A stretch of 64,000 nt of DNA from positions 382,926-446,925 of the forward strand of contig CAJHNH020008536.1 of the NCBI GenBank assembly GCA_905116865.2, written 5' to 3'. Source of the DNA: Candidula unifasciata. Its lineage: Eukaryota > Mollusca > Gastropoda > Stylommatophora > Geomitridae. Position 1 is the stretch's first letter. Each line of letters starts with the position of its first letter. Below are positions 28,931 to 42,100 of this stretch, piece after piece. The notes beneath the pieces were generated by a model. That model saw only the letters and a list, made by a program, of their open reading frames with translations. It was not told where the DNA came from and ran no database searches. Position numbers and translations under genes: made by a program.

Positions 28931-29639
28931 GCTCCAGTTTCTGAGTCAGATAAAACAACTGGTCTTATCAACGTTTTGTGTATTTTGATCTTTGTCTAAA
29001 AGGCTCCGTTAAATTAAAAGTACATCTAAAATGTATTAAAATAAGATTACTTTGGTGGAAAACAAAATGAATTTGTAGATGCCCCTGTAGCTTATTTAAG
29101 CCACAGCTTATTTAGTTTATGCCTAAATTCAGTACAGTCTGTCGTGGATCCATAACAGTGTCTTTCACCCTGATTGTACTGCTCTCAGATGCTATTCGTC
29201 AATCATTTGATGGCACTTTCAACTTATATCGACGTCTAACTCCTTCCCACCTCTCCAGTATGCTTTATATACAAGTTTTGTCTTTCAATTTGCCCCCCCC
29301 CCCCCCTCACCCCCCCCCCGGCTCCCCAAAGAACTTCTGTACTCGTATTTGGTTGTTTTGGTTTCAGTTAAACGCAACATAAGCGTTCTGTTTACCAGCT
29401 CATCTCAAATGCCTTGATTCCAGTTTCTAACCGAAGTTAATGTAAAATTTCTAAACGTTTTTTGTGTGTGTGGTTGTTCTAAGAATCGACATCAAAGCAG
29501 TCAGTTACTGTTATCATTCTTAAGTCCCATTTGGTAGGGGGGGGGGGGAGGGTGGCTCTATAAGCATGCCGTAAAAGGCAACTTATTAGGATTTTTCCGA
29601 AATCGAATGCGTTGAGCCGTAAGGCGTAGCCTTTGCAGC

Positions 29640-29935
29640 CTCATCATCATCATCAAGTGACTTGCCGACTGGCGTAGGCGATCATGTCATTTCACAGTGT
29701 GCGATCTGCAAATACGTGTTTCAGTTCGTGTGTTGACTGACACCCCTCCATGCCATGGCAAAAGACTTTTAAGAATCTGTTCACGCTGTCTTCCCCTGTC
29801 TCTTGCTCCACAGATCTTTCCAGTGGTCACAACATGTTCCATTTTCCCTCTCCTCATAACCAAAAAAAAAAAAAAAAAAAATTATGACTGTCTATTTCTG
29901 ATGTTTGTGATAAGTTGTCTTCAAGCATTGGCCTC
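29640..29935 (-). mobile_element. RTE-like LINE C-terminal fragment
   Basis: Reverse complement resembles 14560-14870 (block CCAGTGGTCACAACATGTTC on the plus strand). Interrupted by an A run at 29862-29881. Confidence 0.6.
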
Positions 29936-30740
29936 TTTCAAAACATCTGGGCTGCTCTTCTTTGCTGTCCAAGGAATTATAAGGGTTCTCGTGTTGCAAG
30001 ATGGGACCACAGTAGAAACGTCATGTGCCTCCGGAACACTCTCAAAAAACGTTAGAGCAGGACAGCAATCAATTATTGATTCTGTCAAAGTGCTTGAAGA
30101 GAGAAAAATTAAAAACATCAAATTTTTTTCCTTTGTGACTGCATATCAGTCCTCCAGGCGACTCAGAGGGATGCACGAGACAACACGGAGAGAGCACTGA
30201 CCCGCCAGATAAACAGAAAGCAATCAGATCATTCTCCAATGGATCCCGGCTAACTGCGGTATACCAGGAAATGAGTTAGCAGACAGATTTGCTAAAAATG
30301 GAACAAAGGAGAAACAACACACCCATCCATTGTCATTACCAGAAATCAGAACACTTATCAAGGGAAAATATACGGAATTGTGGAAAGAACAAACAAACAG
30401 CAAACATCCACAAGACCCTATCAGCAGACTCAACAGAAAGCAACATACAACAGTTTTCCGCCTACGAAAAGGACACTACAGGCTCAACTACCACATGCAT
30501 AAAATAAAGATTGTACAGTCCTCAAAGTGTGGGACCACAAACACCCGAGCACATTCTGGAGACCTGCCCACTTTACCTACAACTGCGAAAAGACACCTGG
30601 CCTAAAGAGCAAAGTGTGCATAGCAAGCTATGGGCAATCAAGAAGATCCTGCTACTGACATGCGAGTTCATAGGCAACCCACCTGATGGTCTATCTGAGC
30701 ATACGAAACCCAATGCAAAGAAGAAAGAAGAATAAGGGTT
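29930..30740 (+). mobile_element. LINE RNase H domain, 3' fragment
   Basis: QDGTTVETSCASGTLSKN, then (shifted) CGIPGNELADRFAKNG, TTVFRLRKGHYRLNYHMHKI, and TPEHILETCPLYLQLR, the RNase H plus C-terminal Cys motif of a Jockey/CR1-type LINE. Three frameshifts. Confidence 0.7.
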
Positions 30741-33500
30741 CTTCTTTAAAACCACATCTCCGCTGCCTCAAAGTATTGTTCGGCTCGTTTATTAATCGTC
30801 CAGATGTCAAAACGGGTTCTATATAGCAAGCAAGAATTCTTTTCCTAACCTCCAATGGGGTGGATTTATTTCATAAAATGCAGTATTTTGTAAAATGCAG
30901 TTTTGGCCTGTACTATTCTATTCTTTACAAATGGAAATGAAGAACATTTTATTGCATCCTAGCTGTAAAAAAAAAAAAAAAAAACAACAACAACAAGGTG
31001 GCAACAGCTCTTTTTAGTCACTGATTTTAAGTGCTTGGATCCCATCAGTAAATCTCGCAGCGTGTAGGGGCTGACGACACAAGTTCTCTTTAAGGTCAGC
31101 CCTAAGGAGGGAGAGGTGCCCTTGAAGAATGTTTTTTTGGCACGGATATTGTGTGGATAGTAGGTAAGCGAGAAGATAGATCTGTTGTGGTCTTCTTCTT
31201 CTTAGCGTTCACCGGTAGTACACTTCAGCAAACAGTTATGGTTTTTGGTCCAATTCTGGACGAGTCTTTTGCCAGAATTTGAATTTTTCCTACACATCTG
31301 TGTTATAGATCTGCTTATTTGTGTGCAGACTGTTTGTTCCTCGCCTCGAAGGCAAATGTACTCCAACTTCATAGATAGTCGGCTGAGATGTTCAGGCGCG
31401 CAAGTGAGGGCCTCGGCACGATTTATAGAGAGCGATGAAAGTAGCGCGGTGTATATCCTCAGTCAAAGTGATACCAATATCGTTAAGGTCAAGTGGCCTT
31501 TCGATAAAGACAGTCTGTGGCGGGTATCATTATCCCTTCTTTTTTTTTTCTAGGAAGAAAAAGGTATGTCTGTATTTTTGCTCTCATGTAACTTAATTGA
31601 TTTAGCGTCATAGACTACTGGTTAAAAGGTTATGATTAAAATCGGGAAAATCGACTTCCTTGCACTGGTTAAAAAAAAAAAAAATCCCATATAGCTTGGT
31701 GTCTCTCCACAAAACGGCTACCCATCTACCGAGAGCGTTGTACAAATCAGCTGTGAAACGAATCCTCAACCCTTAGGCAAACAGCTTGTCCAATTCGACA
31801 CGGAGATCTTATCTTCATCAGAAAGGTTCCCTGACCGCTGAAGATGAGGACGGAGCGCTTATGGGAGTGCGGTCATGTTACTTCTTACGCGTCTGTGTGA
31901 ACTGAGTGATCATGTCACGCTGATACAAATGCCACATCCAAGCCAACATTATCTGGATCATGACATCATTGGTAGAAAATGGCGGACCATGTACCCAAAC
32001 AATGGGTTTCTATGTGAGATAGGTACCGATCAATATTCGTTAATTTCTGGTCTGATCTGACTTCCGACGCTTACAAAATCACAGTTTTTATGTAATTATA
32101 CTATACAAATGTAATAAAATATTTTGAAATGTGGTTTTTCTTAAATAATGATTAAAAAAAAAACAACCTATAAAAAAGCGAGATCTCAGATCAGCTGTCA
32201 GAAATGCATATGATATTATTATTATAGTGTTGTGTTGAGTGTCATTGATTGAGATCAGTGAGTTATCTTTGAATTCTTTGTTATCCAAAGACTGCGGGGA
32301 AAAAGAGGGGTGGGGTTTCCTTTACTAACTAATATTTATAGCATGCGGCTGTTATCACTTTGCTTTTTCATACATCAAATACTCTGGTACACACAGATAA
32401 ATCCTTACATTACTAAGATTTAATAATTTCAAACATTTCGTCACATTTTTAAAACGCCCTCTACACCAATAAAACCAGCACAGTTAGATAGCTGTCAAAC
32501 TATCTCTTTCCAACGGTACCTCATTTAGGCTTGTATGTCATATATGTAGGTATATGAGATATGTAGGTTTTTGTGGAGATGAAATGTAAAAAACAGCTGT
32601 TGAAAACTTGCGTCTCAGAAACAAGAAGTTTTCTCTGTGCAACCAAACTGCGGCACTTCTGTTTTGGCTTTCTTTACATTGGACAAGATGGCAGACAATT
32701 TTTCTCAGACACAGCCACATAATAGCGATTGCCTGAAAAATTTCACTGTAAATCGAATTAGCCATACCTAGGAAAGAAATTTTATATACAAATGTAAAAC
32801 TGGACGGAGAATTCAATTATAACTAGCATTACCATGTCTGGTAATGTTAAAGCCAACCTTGAATACTTACCGCTATTTTCAAACAAACTGATGTAAGCAG
32901 AAAAACAGAGGACGTCCGGCTGTCGTAGACATGCGCTGTTAATCGGGTTCTTTCCCGCCGTTTTCAGCTATTTATAGCTGGTGAAAATCACACCAATCGC
33001 AATATTTCATGAGAGATTAGGAGCCATCCTGAAACCCCCAGCCGACATGTCACATTTCCCAAAAACGTTTCAAACGGTTTCATGGTAACGGAAATTGCCA
33101 AAAAGACCACAAATTTCCGAACACTTTAATAACATATCGGTCTAAATATTGTTGATTAATTCAGTCATTTATTTTTCGCTTTGGCGTCTTTGTTCTTTAG
33201 ACTGGAAGCTTGCTAGGTAAAAATATTAAAGATACATACCATACCAGGTATCTTTGTTGATGCGACCTAGTTTGAGTAAATGCCAGATGTAGTATTCATT
33301 AGTGAAGTTTTGGTAATTATTAAAAATTGTATATGTTTTTTACATGTTAAAAGGAGAAATAATGACAGAGATTGTAATAACAACAGCATGGATAATAATC
33401 TATGATAGTAATATGCTTTTTGTTTAACCTCTTCATTTGAGGAGCCTTCTGATCACTCAGCAATGTATGTGTTGTAAAGATACAAGCCCTGTAGTGTCCA
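30741..33500. other. No gene recognised
   Basis: Apart from the family E fragment at 31200 and A runs, this is AT-rich unique-looking DNA without a supportable coding region. Confidence 0.45.
31200..31385 (-). mobile_element. Family E fragment, reverse
   Basis: Reverse copy carrying AATTCTGGACGAGTCTTTTG, TTTGTGTGCAGACTG and ACTCCAACTTC. Confidence 0.5.
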
Positions 33501-33504
33501 GGAA

Positions 33505-34075
33505 AAAAAAAGGATAGATCCTCTGCCTTCTTTACAAACATGTCACAGGAGGTGGCTAATTAGGGGTGTTACCTTCGAAGTTGGTGTGCACCTGCTTGAA
33601 AGGTGAGGAATCAACATTCCATATACAGATAAGGCATATCAGTAAAAGGGATGTCCATGCAAAACTCAGGATATGGAAAAAGACCAAAGTTCAGAAGTGG
33701 AGGAACAATGAAAACTTTTGCCAGAGTTTACAGCTGGTGAGTGCAAAAAAATCTTGATTCCAAGATGGTTTTTATGTTACTTATCTACCCTCAGAAGTAG
33801 AGCAAAAGTAAGATGTTATAGTCGTGTATACTTAGCTAGACAACACACTTCCTGTGTGGGTTCCTGGGCCTCATTGTGGAGACATCAAGAATAGACCTAC
33901 TGTCTCCTCAACAAGCATGTCACAAAAATTAACTAATGACAGATTTCCTTTGAAGTCTCAGTGCATCTGCTTGAGTGGCAAGGAACCACCAACTGCACAC
34001 AAATAAGCCAGTAAAATGGATTTACACACAAAACTCAGGCCCTGGCACAAAAGCCAAAGTCCAAATGGGCGAATA
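33505..34075 (+). mobile_element. Two family E copies in tandem
   Basis: Copies at about 33505-33770 and 33850-34075, each with a CATGTCACA..A block, the TTCGAAGTTGGTGTGC or TGAAGTCTCAGTGC block, and (first copy) GAGTTTACAGCTGGTGAGTG. Confidence 0.55.
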
Positions 34076-34084
34076 ACCGGGATT

Positions 34085-34215
34085 AATTAACAGAGGAAGA
34101 CCAAGAAGAAGATGGATTGAAGGAGTCACGGACAACTTGAGACTTCATAACATCACGGCATATGAAGCGACTGAGCGCGCCCTGGCTCGGTTGCCGATCA
34201 TCTGATAGACTGCAA
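34085..34215 (+). mobile_element. LINE C-terminal fragment
   Basis: RGRPRRRWIEGVTDNLRLHN then YEATERALARLPII and a stop. Confidence 0.55.
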
Positions 34216-34337
34216 CGCCTAGCGGCACAAGCAGATTTTGACAAAAGAAGAAGAAGAATTAACAGAGTTCTGGAAACCCACCTGTACGAAGCACACAGAC
34301 ACTGTCCACCAATTTATACTTCATCTTGACACCAGGT

Positions 34338-34620
34338 CTCAGGGCATGTTGAGAAAGGTGGAGACTGGTATGCTTCGAGAAGAATGGCAAGCATCGTTTC
34401 AGTTAGTGTCTTTTCTTCACAGTGTGCTGGTGAATTAGGAAACAAACAGGCAGATAGACTGGCTGGTTCTGCACAAAGGGGTAGGGAATTGATGTATAAC
34501 AAGCTAGATGTTATAATGGCTATTTGGGGGGGAGTGAACAGTGCAGAGGCAGTGATACGTGCGGACCTTCATTGTGACGTGCAGAGCTTCATCGCTTCAT
34601 GCTGATGTGTGTGGTACCAA
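34338..34620 (+). mobile_element. RNase H-derived repeat, family F
   Basis: Frames read LRKVETGMLREEWQASF, then [19 protein letters not shown]. The distal half is lost. Confidence 0.6.
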
Positions 34621-35104
34621 GATGAAATAGGCCAAGTAGGGGTAAAACAGTAGTTACTTCTGCTTTCTAAAATGTAGAGCTCGAACGCTATGCGTTAAGT
34701 TCCAATGGTTGTATTGATATGATACAATCATGGAAATGATCAACATCTAATACGTATGCAATCATCATAAGTAAACCATTCAACCAAAGCTCACTCGTTA
34801 CATCCATGGATGGATATGTCCTTACGAGGTCTGGCAGTCCGACCTAGATCATGACAATCATCTGGTCCTCGGACAAGTCAACAATGAAAGTATAACCGGC
34901 TTGCTGCGAGGAAGTAGTGTCTCACCAGCTTCCTGAGGTCTTAGTCCCGGGGTAAAACGTCATTCAAGGATCCAACTGTAATAACGTTTTGCTTCCGTGG
35001 GATGCCGGGGTAAAGCGTCCTCAAGGATTCCCAGTCCATTCTCCTTCGGACTATAAACATCAACTGCTTGACAACAATAAATGCTATAAACTAAACGTTA
35101 CGTA

Positions 35105-35390
35105 TTGTTTTGACGTCTTATTTGCTCACTCCGTACTGGTGCGTTCTGGTGCACATTCGCACGCGACAGGCAGGGATGGATCATCACAGTCTTAGGAGAA
35201 TGTTGCTGCTAGGAGTGACCAGAATCTGGCTGACGCTCAACACTGAAGGGAAAGATGAGAGGATATACAATCAGACTGTTACTAGTACCCTTGGAATTGA
35301 AACTCTGCGCTTGCTGCTTAAGATGGAGATGGAAATGATGCACTTATGGAAATGTCTTGATCTATGACGTTGGTTCTTAATTAAGCATTA
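35105..35390 (+). mobile_element. RNase H-derived repeat, family F, distal part
   Basis: Reads HHSLRRMLLLGVTR and NQTVTSTLGIETLRLLLKME, the segment that follows the RNase H motif in other copies. Confidence 0.55.
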
Positions 35391-35439
35391 AACAAGGTTA
35401 AGACCCAGCAGGAAAAATCCATATGACTGTCTGGCTGCT

Positions 35440-35710
35440 AACTTAAAATATATCATGTTTTGGCCATCTCACACGATAACCAGAATTACTGATGAGGTCA
35501 GTATTTTTTGTCTCACCCATCTGTGTGACTAGGCCATTCAGGTATTTTTCTCATTGCCTTCCTCTCGCTCTCTTTCCGTCAATTATGCCGGTTATTGTCA
35601 AGTTTTTAAGTTCATTTCTTCTCATAACATGTCCAAAGAACACTGACTGTATACCTCTAATTGTTGTGATAAGTTTACCCCTTTCATCTGTCTCGATGAG
35701 GACTTGTTTT
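35440..35710 (-). mobile_element. RTE-like LINE C-terminal fragment
   Basis: Minus frame: SVFFGHVMRRNELKNLTITG, IIDGKRARGRQ, stop, EKYLNGLVTQMGETKNTDLI. Confidence 0.6.
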
Positions 35711-36062
35711 TTTTCCTATCATTACATGATATTCTTTGCATTCTTCTTAAAAGCATGCGAATATAGGAAATGAATGCTAGCCAGAACAAGATGTGGAAGG
35801 CAAGGGCTGTAACTTAGAAATATTAGATAGGGCTGAATCGGACATTAAGACAGCAAGAGCATCATTTATTTTTTGGAAACACACAAATAACACATATTGT
35901 GTCTTGCTTAGTACTGAAAGAGTTCAAGTAAAATTCTGTTTTTGTGTGTGTTTCAGTACTGCGAGCTTGTAGGATGTGGGGATAACTAACTGGAAACACA
36001 TCTCAGGTCAGCAAACTCATAGTTTGATTGGGACATGATTGGCAGCCAGCCATACTGACAAG

Positions 36063-36100
36063 ATGAACAAGTACAACCGTGTACGGCAGATTTGTGAGAC
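36063..36100 (+). CDS. NEK1: NEK1-like exon 1 (start)
   Basis: Encodes [12 protein letters not shown] plus two bases, then a GTAAGG donor. It matches the NEK start pattern M-x-K-Y-x-R-V-x-x-I-G-E, but the first loop glycine is Cys (TGT). Reading on without splicing gives a TAA and then, in the same frame, AAFGKG, reminiscent of the glycine loop. Confidence 0.55.
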
Positions 36101-39100
36101 GTAAGGAACAGCGGCGTTTGGGAAGGGCATGTTTGCCATATTTGTAGGGCGACAAAGCAGTGAGTTGTTCGTTTTATTGTTTTGACACTGAAGGATTATG
36201 TGGTATGTTTTTGGAAGGATTACTGATTTGTATGTTTCTGGAAAGGCACGTTTTTTGGAAGGATTGTTGTTATGTGCATATTGTCGTTGTATGTTTCTGG
36301 AAGGATTCTTCTATTTGTATTGTTTTCACATTTGTATGTTTTTGGAAAAGGTATTGTTGTTCTGATTTGTATGTTTTTGGTTTTAGGAAGGATTATTGTT
36401 CACATTTGTATGTTTCTGGTTGATTATTGTTCTGAGATGTTTTGTATGTTTCTGGAAGGATTAGGTTCTATTTGTATGTTTCTGGAAGGATTATTGTTAG
36501 ATGTTTGTAGTTTTTGTTTCTGAAGGATTTGATGATTTGTATGTTTCTGGAAGGATTATTGTTCTGATTTGTATGTTTCTGGAAGGATTATTGTTTTGAT
36601 TTGTATGTTTCTGGAAGGATTATTGTTCTGATTTGTATGTTTCTGGAAGGATTATTGTTCTGATTTGTATGTTTCTGGAAGGATTATTGTTCACATTTGT
36701 TCACATTTGTATGTTTTTGGAAGGATTATTGTTCTGATTTGTATGTTTCTGGAAGGATTATTGTTCACATTTGTATGTTTCTGGAAGGATTATTGTTCAC
36801 ATTTGTATGTTTTTGGAAGGATTGTTGTTCTGATTTGTATGTTTCTGGAAGGATTATTGTTCACATTTGTATGTTTTTGGAAGGATTATTGTTCACATTT
36901 GTATGTTTTTGGAAGGATTATTGTTCACATTTGTATGTTTTTGGAAGGATTATTGTTCTGATTTGTATGTTTCTGGAAGGATTATTGTTATGATTTGGAT
37001 GTTTCTGGAAGGATTATTGTTCACATTTGTATGTTTTTGGAAGGATTGTTGTTCTGATTTGAATGTTTCTGGAAGGATTATTGTTATGATTTGGATGTTT
37101 CTGGAAGGATTACTGTTATGATTTGGATGTTTCTGGAAGGATTACTGTTATGATTTGGATGTTTCTGGAAGGATTATTGTTCCGATCCATATGTTTTTGG
37201 AAAGATTATTGCTCTTATTTGTATCTACCTGGATGGATTATAGTTCTGATTATCCAAAATTTCCCAGAAGCATAAGAAAAAGAAAAAGAAGATGAAGAAG
37301 GACCAGTTCAGAGAACAAATCAGTGCTTCTACAGGTTTCAGTAGATTGACAAGACCCTGTGTTTTTGTGTTTGTTCAGGCTTCATGCTTTCACTGTATTG
37401 TCACATATTGTATTTTCTTGTAAGTAATGTGACTTCAGCTCAACTCATCTAATTATTGCTAGGTTATTGTAACAATGGGAGCTGTTGTAATATATTGGCC
37501 AAAGGTCTTGGATTCAAGTCTGCACTGAAGCACACTGTTTTTATAACTGACCCTAGCTGCCAGGTCGACCCAGCCTAAAATGGGTACTAAGTAATGTCCT
37601 GGGAAGTAAAGGCAACCAGCATGGTGCTGAACATATCACCACATGTTCCGGTGGGCAAATTTGGCTAATGGTGGCTTTTGCTTCCCCCATCCAGGACCGT
37701 CCCCATTTGAGCCCTTATCTGTGTTCATCTATAGGCAGCTGTGCAGAGGGTGTTGTATGTCAGCAGCAACACCTGAGAGTCTGACACCATATGGCTAATG
37801 TGCAGAAGGCGTAAGAATGGTTAAATAAAGTTATATTATTATAACAATAGCTAAAGCTAAAAACTGAACGGTTATAATGTTTTTTCTTGTTTAAGATGTC
37901 CACCAAGGAACGGGAACAGGCAAGGAAAGAGGTAATTGTAACCCTCAGCATTAATCTTAAATTTAATCCTTTCGCACAGAGAAGCATCAAACCAACACTT
38001 CTGGTTGGATCCAATTCCCTGTAATGTCACTTCTCCTTCTTGTCTATAATAACCTGTTTACGAGATTCATAGTTGCTGTTATTGGATGTTTTCATGCCTG
38101 TGCAAATATTTAGGAGGTCACAGTATAAATACATTAATTCAAAAAAGCATTTAGGAAGATTTTCCTTTATGCCAGCTAGCTTTTTGTAAAGCCAAGTTGA
38201 CATCACATTTTCCTGTTTACCTCAGTGATACAGATCAGTGGGTATTTGCAAAAGTTAACCAAAATATATGTTTTCTTAACCGCCAGGAAATGTTTACATT
38301 TAATGCCTTACCCTATTTGTGTCCATTGATTACTGCCTCCCCCAGGGAATGTATTACATTTAATGCCTCACCCTGTTTGTGTTCCAAAAGGACAACGATG
38401 GACATTCTGTGGTTTTTACTGGCGCAATGGAGCAACTGTGGGGTGACCCATTTGCTATGACGTTGGAATCATGATTACCTGATTACCTTCAAAGCAGTGA
38501 CATTGCTTATTATAACATATTTGAGAAAATTTATAAATATGTAAAACAATATTGTAATCAACTAATTATTTACTTGTTTACATTTTGAAAATAGGTGGCT
38601 GTTCTTGCCCAACTAAAACACCCAAATATTGTTGCTTATGTGGAATCATTTGAAGGTAAGAAAACACATTTTTGGCGACAATAAATATATCTTTGTGTCA
38701 CTAGCCACTGTTTTGTGCATTCCAAGTGTACTTGTTAGTTTTATTGTGCTGTTAACCCTTTCGCTGCTACGTTCCCGGAAATAGTTGTCCTCCCTGTGCT
38801 AAGCAATGTGAAAAAAAAAGTCTCTGCTGTGCGCAAATCTTTTCTATCCTCTAAACGCAAAAGATGCGTCCGCGGTGAGGGCTATGTTTTGTACACCTAA
38901 AAAATTTTACCCTGGGGAGTTGTGTTGTTGGTCCGAGTGGTGACAATTCAGAGGCACGATGGTGCCCCACAAACTTGACTAACGGAGCTATCACCCTTCG
39001 GGTGGGGGTGGGGAGGGGGAATTAATGGGAGGAACTGTTCCCAGTCCGTATCCCAAAATTTGATTGACGAACCTACCACGGCTGCCACTTTAATCATATT

Positions 39101-42100
39101 TACTTGTAGTCACCATTTTATTACATACCAAAATAATAATAAAAAAATATTCATAATAATACTCAAGTCGTCCGTTGCTGAAAAGTAACAAGAACTCAAA
39201 GGAAAATTTACAATTAATTTAAAAAAAAAACAAAAAAACATCGGGGGTTGAACACACGACCCTTCGATTCTAAGGCGAACGTGATACCAATTACACTATG
39301 CAACCGCCTGATGCATTGCGCTGTGTAAATGATCATAATGAATGATGTGCGCAAACTATCAATAATGTGTCTAAGTTTGTAGTCTATCGCCGCCTGCATG
39401 AGCACTGTTGTCTAAGAAATGTTTGAGATTCTCAACAATAGTAAAAATATGTCCCTCGACATTATTTTACGGGAGTTTTTAGCAAACAGTCTTTGCTCAA
39501 GTACTCTATTTTGAGTTTCTTTGTTCAAAGCATTAGCAGACAGACAGAAAAAAAAATTAGTTCGTCCGAATCTGTGTCTGTCCATCGGGAAAGACGAAAA
39601 ATTTTAGTGACTTAACTGTTTGAATTTACAGTAGCAGAAATATAGATAGAGCTGGAGTCATCAAAATCATGCACTACTGGTTTCAAATCATCGGTTCATC
39701 AAGATAACTGATCAATTTATTGCCGTTTTGATGGCGCGTCATTGTCGCTGCTCTCTGATTCCGACATGAGGACGTCGGACAGGCAAACAGCTTTTTTTGG
39801 ACACGCCGGTTTCAGCAGTCGATACTGATGGCCTAGTCAAATCTTCTTGTTCACTGTCAGAAGTACACATTTCAAAGTCATCGTCGCTATCACTTTTGAC
39901 AGAAACCCCATCAATTCTTCATCAACTTTAACAAGTTTTCTTGCCATTTTGTACTAAGTGTAGAATAATATATATCAGGGCACAAAATACACAGATCACC
40001 GACCACGCTGTCACGGTAAACAAAGCAACGGGATAACGCAAAATGCAGTAAACACACCTTAAACACGCCTAAAAGTACGTGCAAGTGCTTTTAATCATAT
40101 GTAAATGGGTCAGTTTTATCTAAATATAGCTAATGTATATTGCCCTTCAGTCAATAAAATACGAGGTAACAGAAATCTGTAAGAAAAGTCCAAAAACGGC
40201 TTAGGACGTCCATAGCACTGGGGGTCAAGAAAAAAAATAACGTCCAAAGACGGGCGTAGCAGCGTACGGGAAATCGGGAAAAGACGTCCATAGCAGCGAA
40301 AGGGTTAATAATCTTTGAATCAGAATGTTGAAAAAAAATGTTATTTTCCTGTTTGGTTTTGGTAGCTTAATGCTTTCTGTCCCAAGCAACGCACTCTGTA
40401 TGCTCGGCCCATGTCTAAATACATCAGCGCAACACATGGTGTGTATTATTATTTATTTCACGTTTGGTCTGGGTATGTGAAAAAAATCTGGCAAATATTT
40501 TAAATGCAGCATAGTATATGCCATGTCTCTGCAAGTCATACACTGATGTCTTTTTCACTGTGAACATTGTACCAGAATGGGTTTCTTCTTTGAAACCACC
40601 TAGGACTGAAAGAGTTTAATGACAATATCAAAGCTAGTAAGAAAGAAGGAAGAACTGTTGTTTCACAATCCAGTTGATATGTAGAACTAGCGGCTTCCCC
40701 GTAAAGCATAATTATGAATGAGAAGATAAAAGTTGTGGCCAGAAAGCCTTCATCAGCGTGCAAATACATAGATAATGATGCAACAACAGAAATGACTAAA
40801 TGTGACAGCTTCACATTTTTGGACAATTCCTTGTCAGAATATCTGCCTTAGCTTGTTAGTTTGGACCGTCATTGAAAAATAACCTTTCGTACGGATAGGC
40901 ACCCTGTGGATATCCAGGGACCTAGTCTGGGGAAGAAAAAGATTGACCATTGCCCATAACAAGGCATGTCATAGAAGCTGACTACTTAGGACTCTGCTAA
41001 AATCGGATGTGTTGAGGTAAAAGGTGGAGATATCGCAGCCTAGCTGTAAACCACAGCACAGTGTGCCAGCCGCTCTTTTAAGAGAAGCAAAAAGTGAATG
41101 TGGATAGACAGTAGACAACAAATGACCATGAGAGATGATATAGGTGACAGGTCAATACTTTTTGGTCAAAAGACGTGCGTGAAAAATTCTTAGTTTTTTT
41201 CACATTTACACTTATCGCTAGAGTAAGAGTTGAGGTAATTAATAGATATGTTTCAGTAACGAGATCAGATTTTAGTTAATGAATTCAATTTTGTCTTCCA
41301 AATTGTCACAGAGCGAGGGAGTCTGTATATAGTGATGAATTATTGTTCTGGAGGTAAGTTTTGTAAAATTGTTGAACATGTTTTTATTGATGTTTACATC
41401 AGTATATTCTTTACCAGCATCTGATTATATGCACTGAATTATTTTATTTTTCTTAATCTTAATTTCTTTATATGCAGGAGTGTTGGGAAATAAACAGATT
41501 GATAGATTAGCTGGTTCTGGTCCACTTGGTGGTAAAATGATGCATGACAAACTAGATGTGGTCAAGGCCTTTTTTGGGAGCAAGGGAACAGTGAGAGAAT
41601 GGTACAGCTGTGAGTGACCAGAGAGTCTGGTCGACACTCTACTACACTCAGAGAAAACTAAACGGACATATAATCAAACTGCTACTGGCACCATTGAAAT
41701 TTGAACTCTTTTCTGGCTGCTGAAGATGAGGACAGAGTGCTCATGGAAATGTCCCAAGTGCTTTGATGTCAGTTTTAAGCTCAACACTCTTGTATCTTGT
41801 TTTGTTTATTTCTGCTTTCTTTCGTTGAAACCCAGTGATGTGATGTTTTGTCTGTGTCTTGCACTTCTCAGGTGGCAGGAGTGGCAGATTTGATTCATGT
41901 TTTTTGAGGGTTTATCTACACCATCAATCCACAACTTACCTGGTCTTCCTCTTACCTTCCCTAGATATTCTACTGTAAATGGTTTCATAAATAGTTTGGC
42001 CTGGCTTCAATGTTTTTTCTTCTTCTCTAAATGGAGCTTGTCTTCTGATTCTTGTTGCTCATCAACCTTCATCAGCTCCTGTTTATTCCTGGGATGTCAA

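Larger units (their letters stand above)
38756..40304 (-). mobile_element. piggyBac-like non-autonomous element
   Basis: A 1549-bp element in the intron after the beta-4 exon. Ends are inverted: CCCTTTCGCTGCTACG at the left against CCCTTTCGCTGCTATG on the other strand at the right. Both ends are flanked by TTAA (38752-38755 and 40305-40308), the piggyBac target-site hallmark. Inside, on the minus strand from the ATG at 39947, a broken frame starts [14 protein letters not shown] and continues in another frame as an acidic Ser/Asp/Glu-rich stretch ([18 protein letters not shown]), as in piggyBac transposase N-termini. The rest of the transposase is absent. Confidence 0.8.

Noticed and set aside
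36160..37121. Several 80-98 codon ORFs with FLEGL and CFWKD repeats
   Set aside because: 32-bp minisatellite read in shifting frames.
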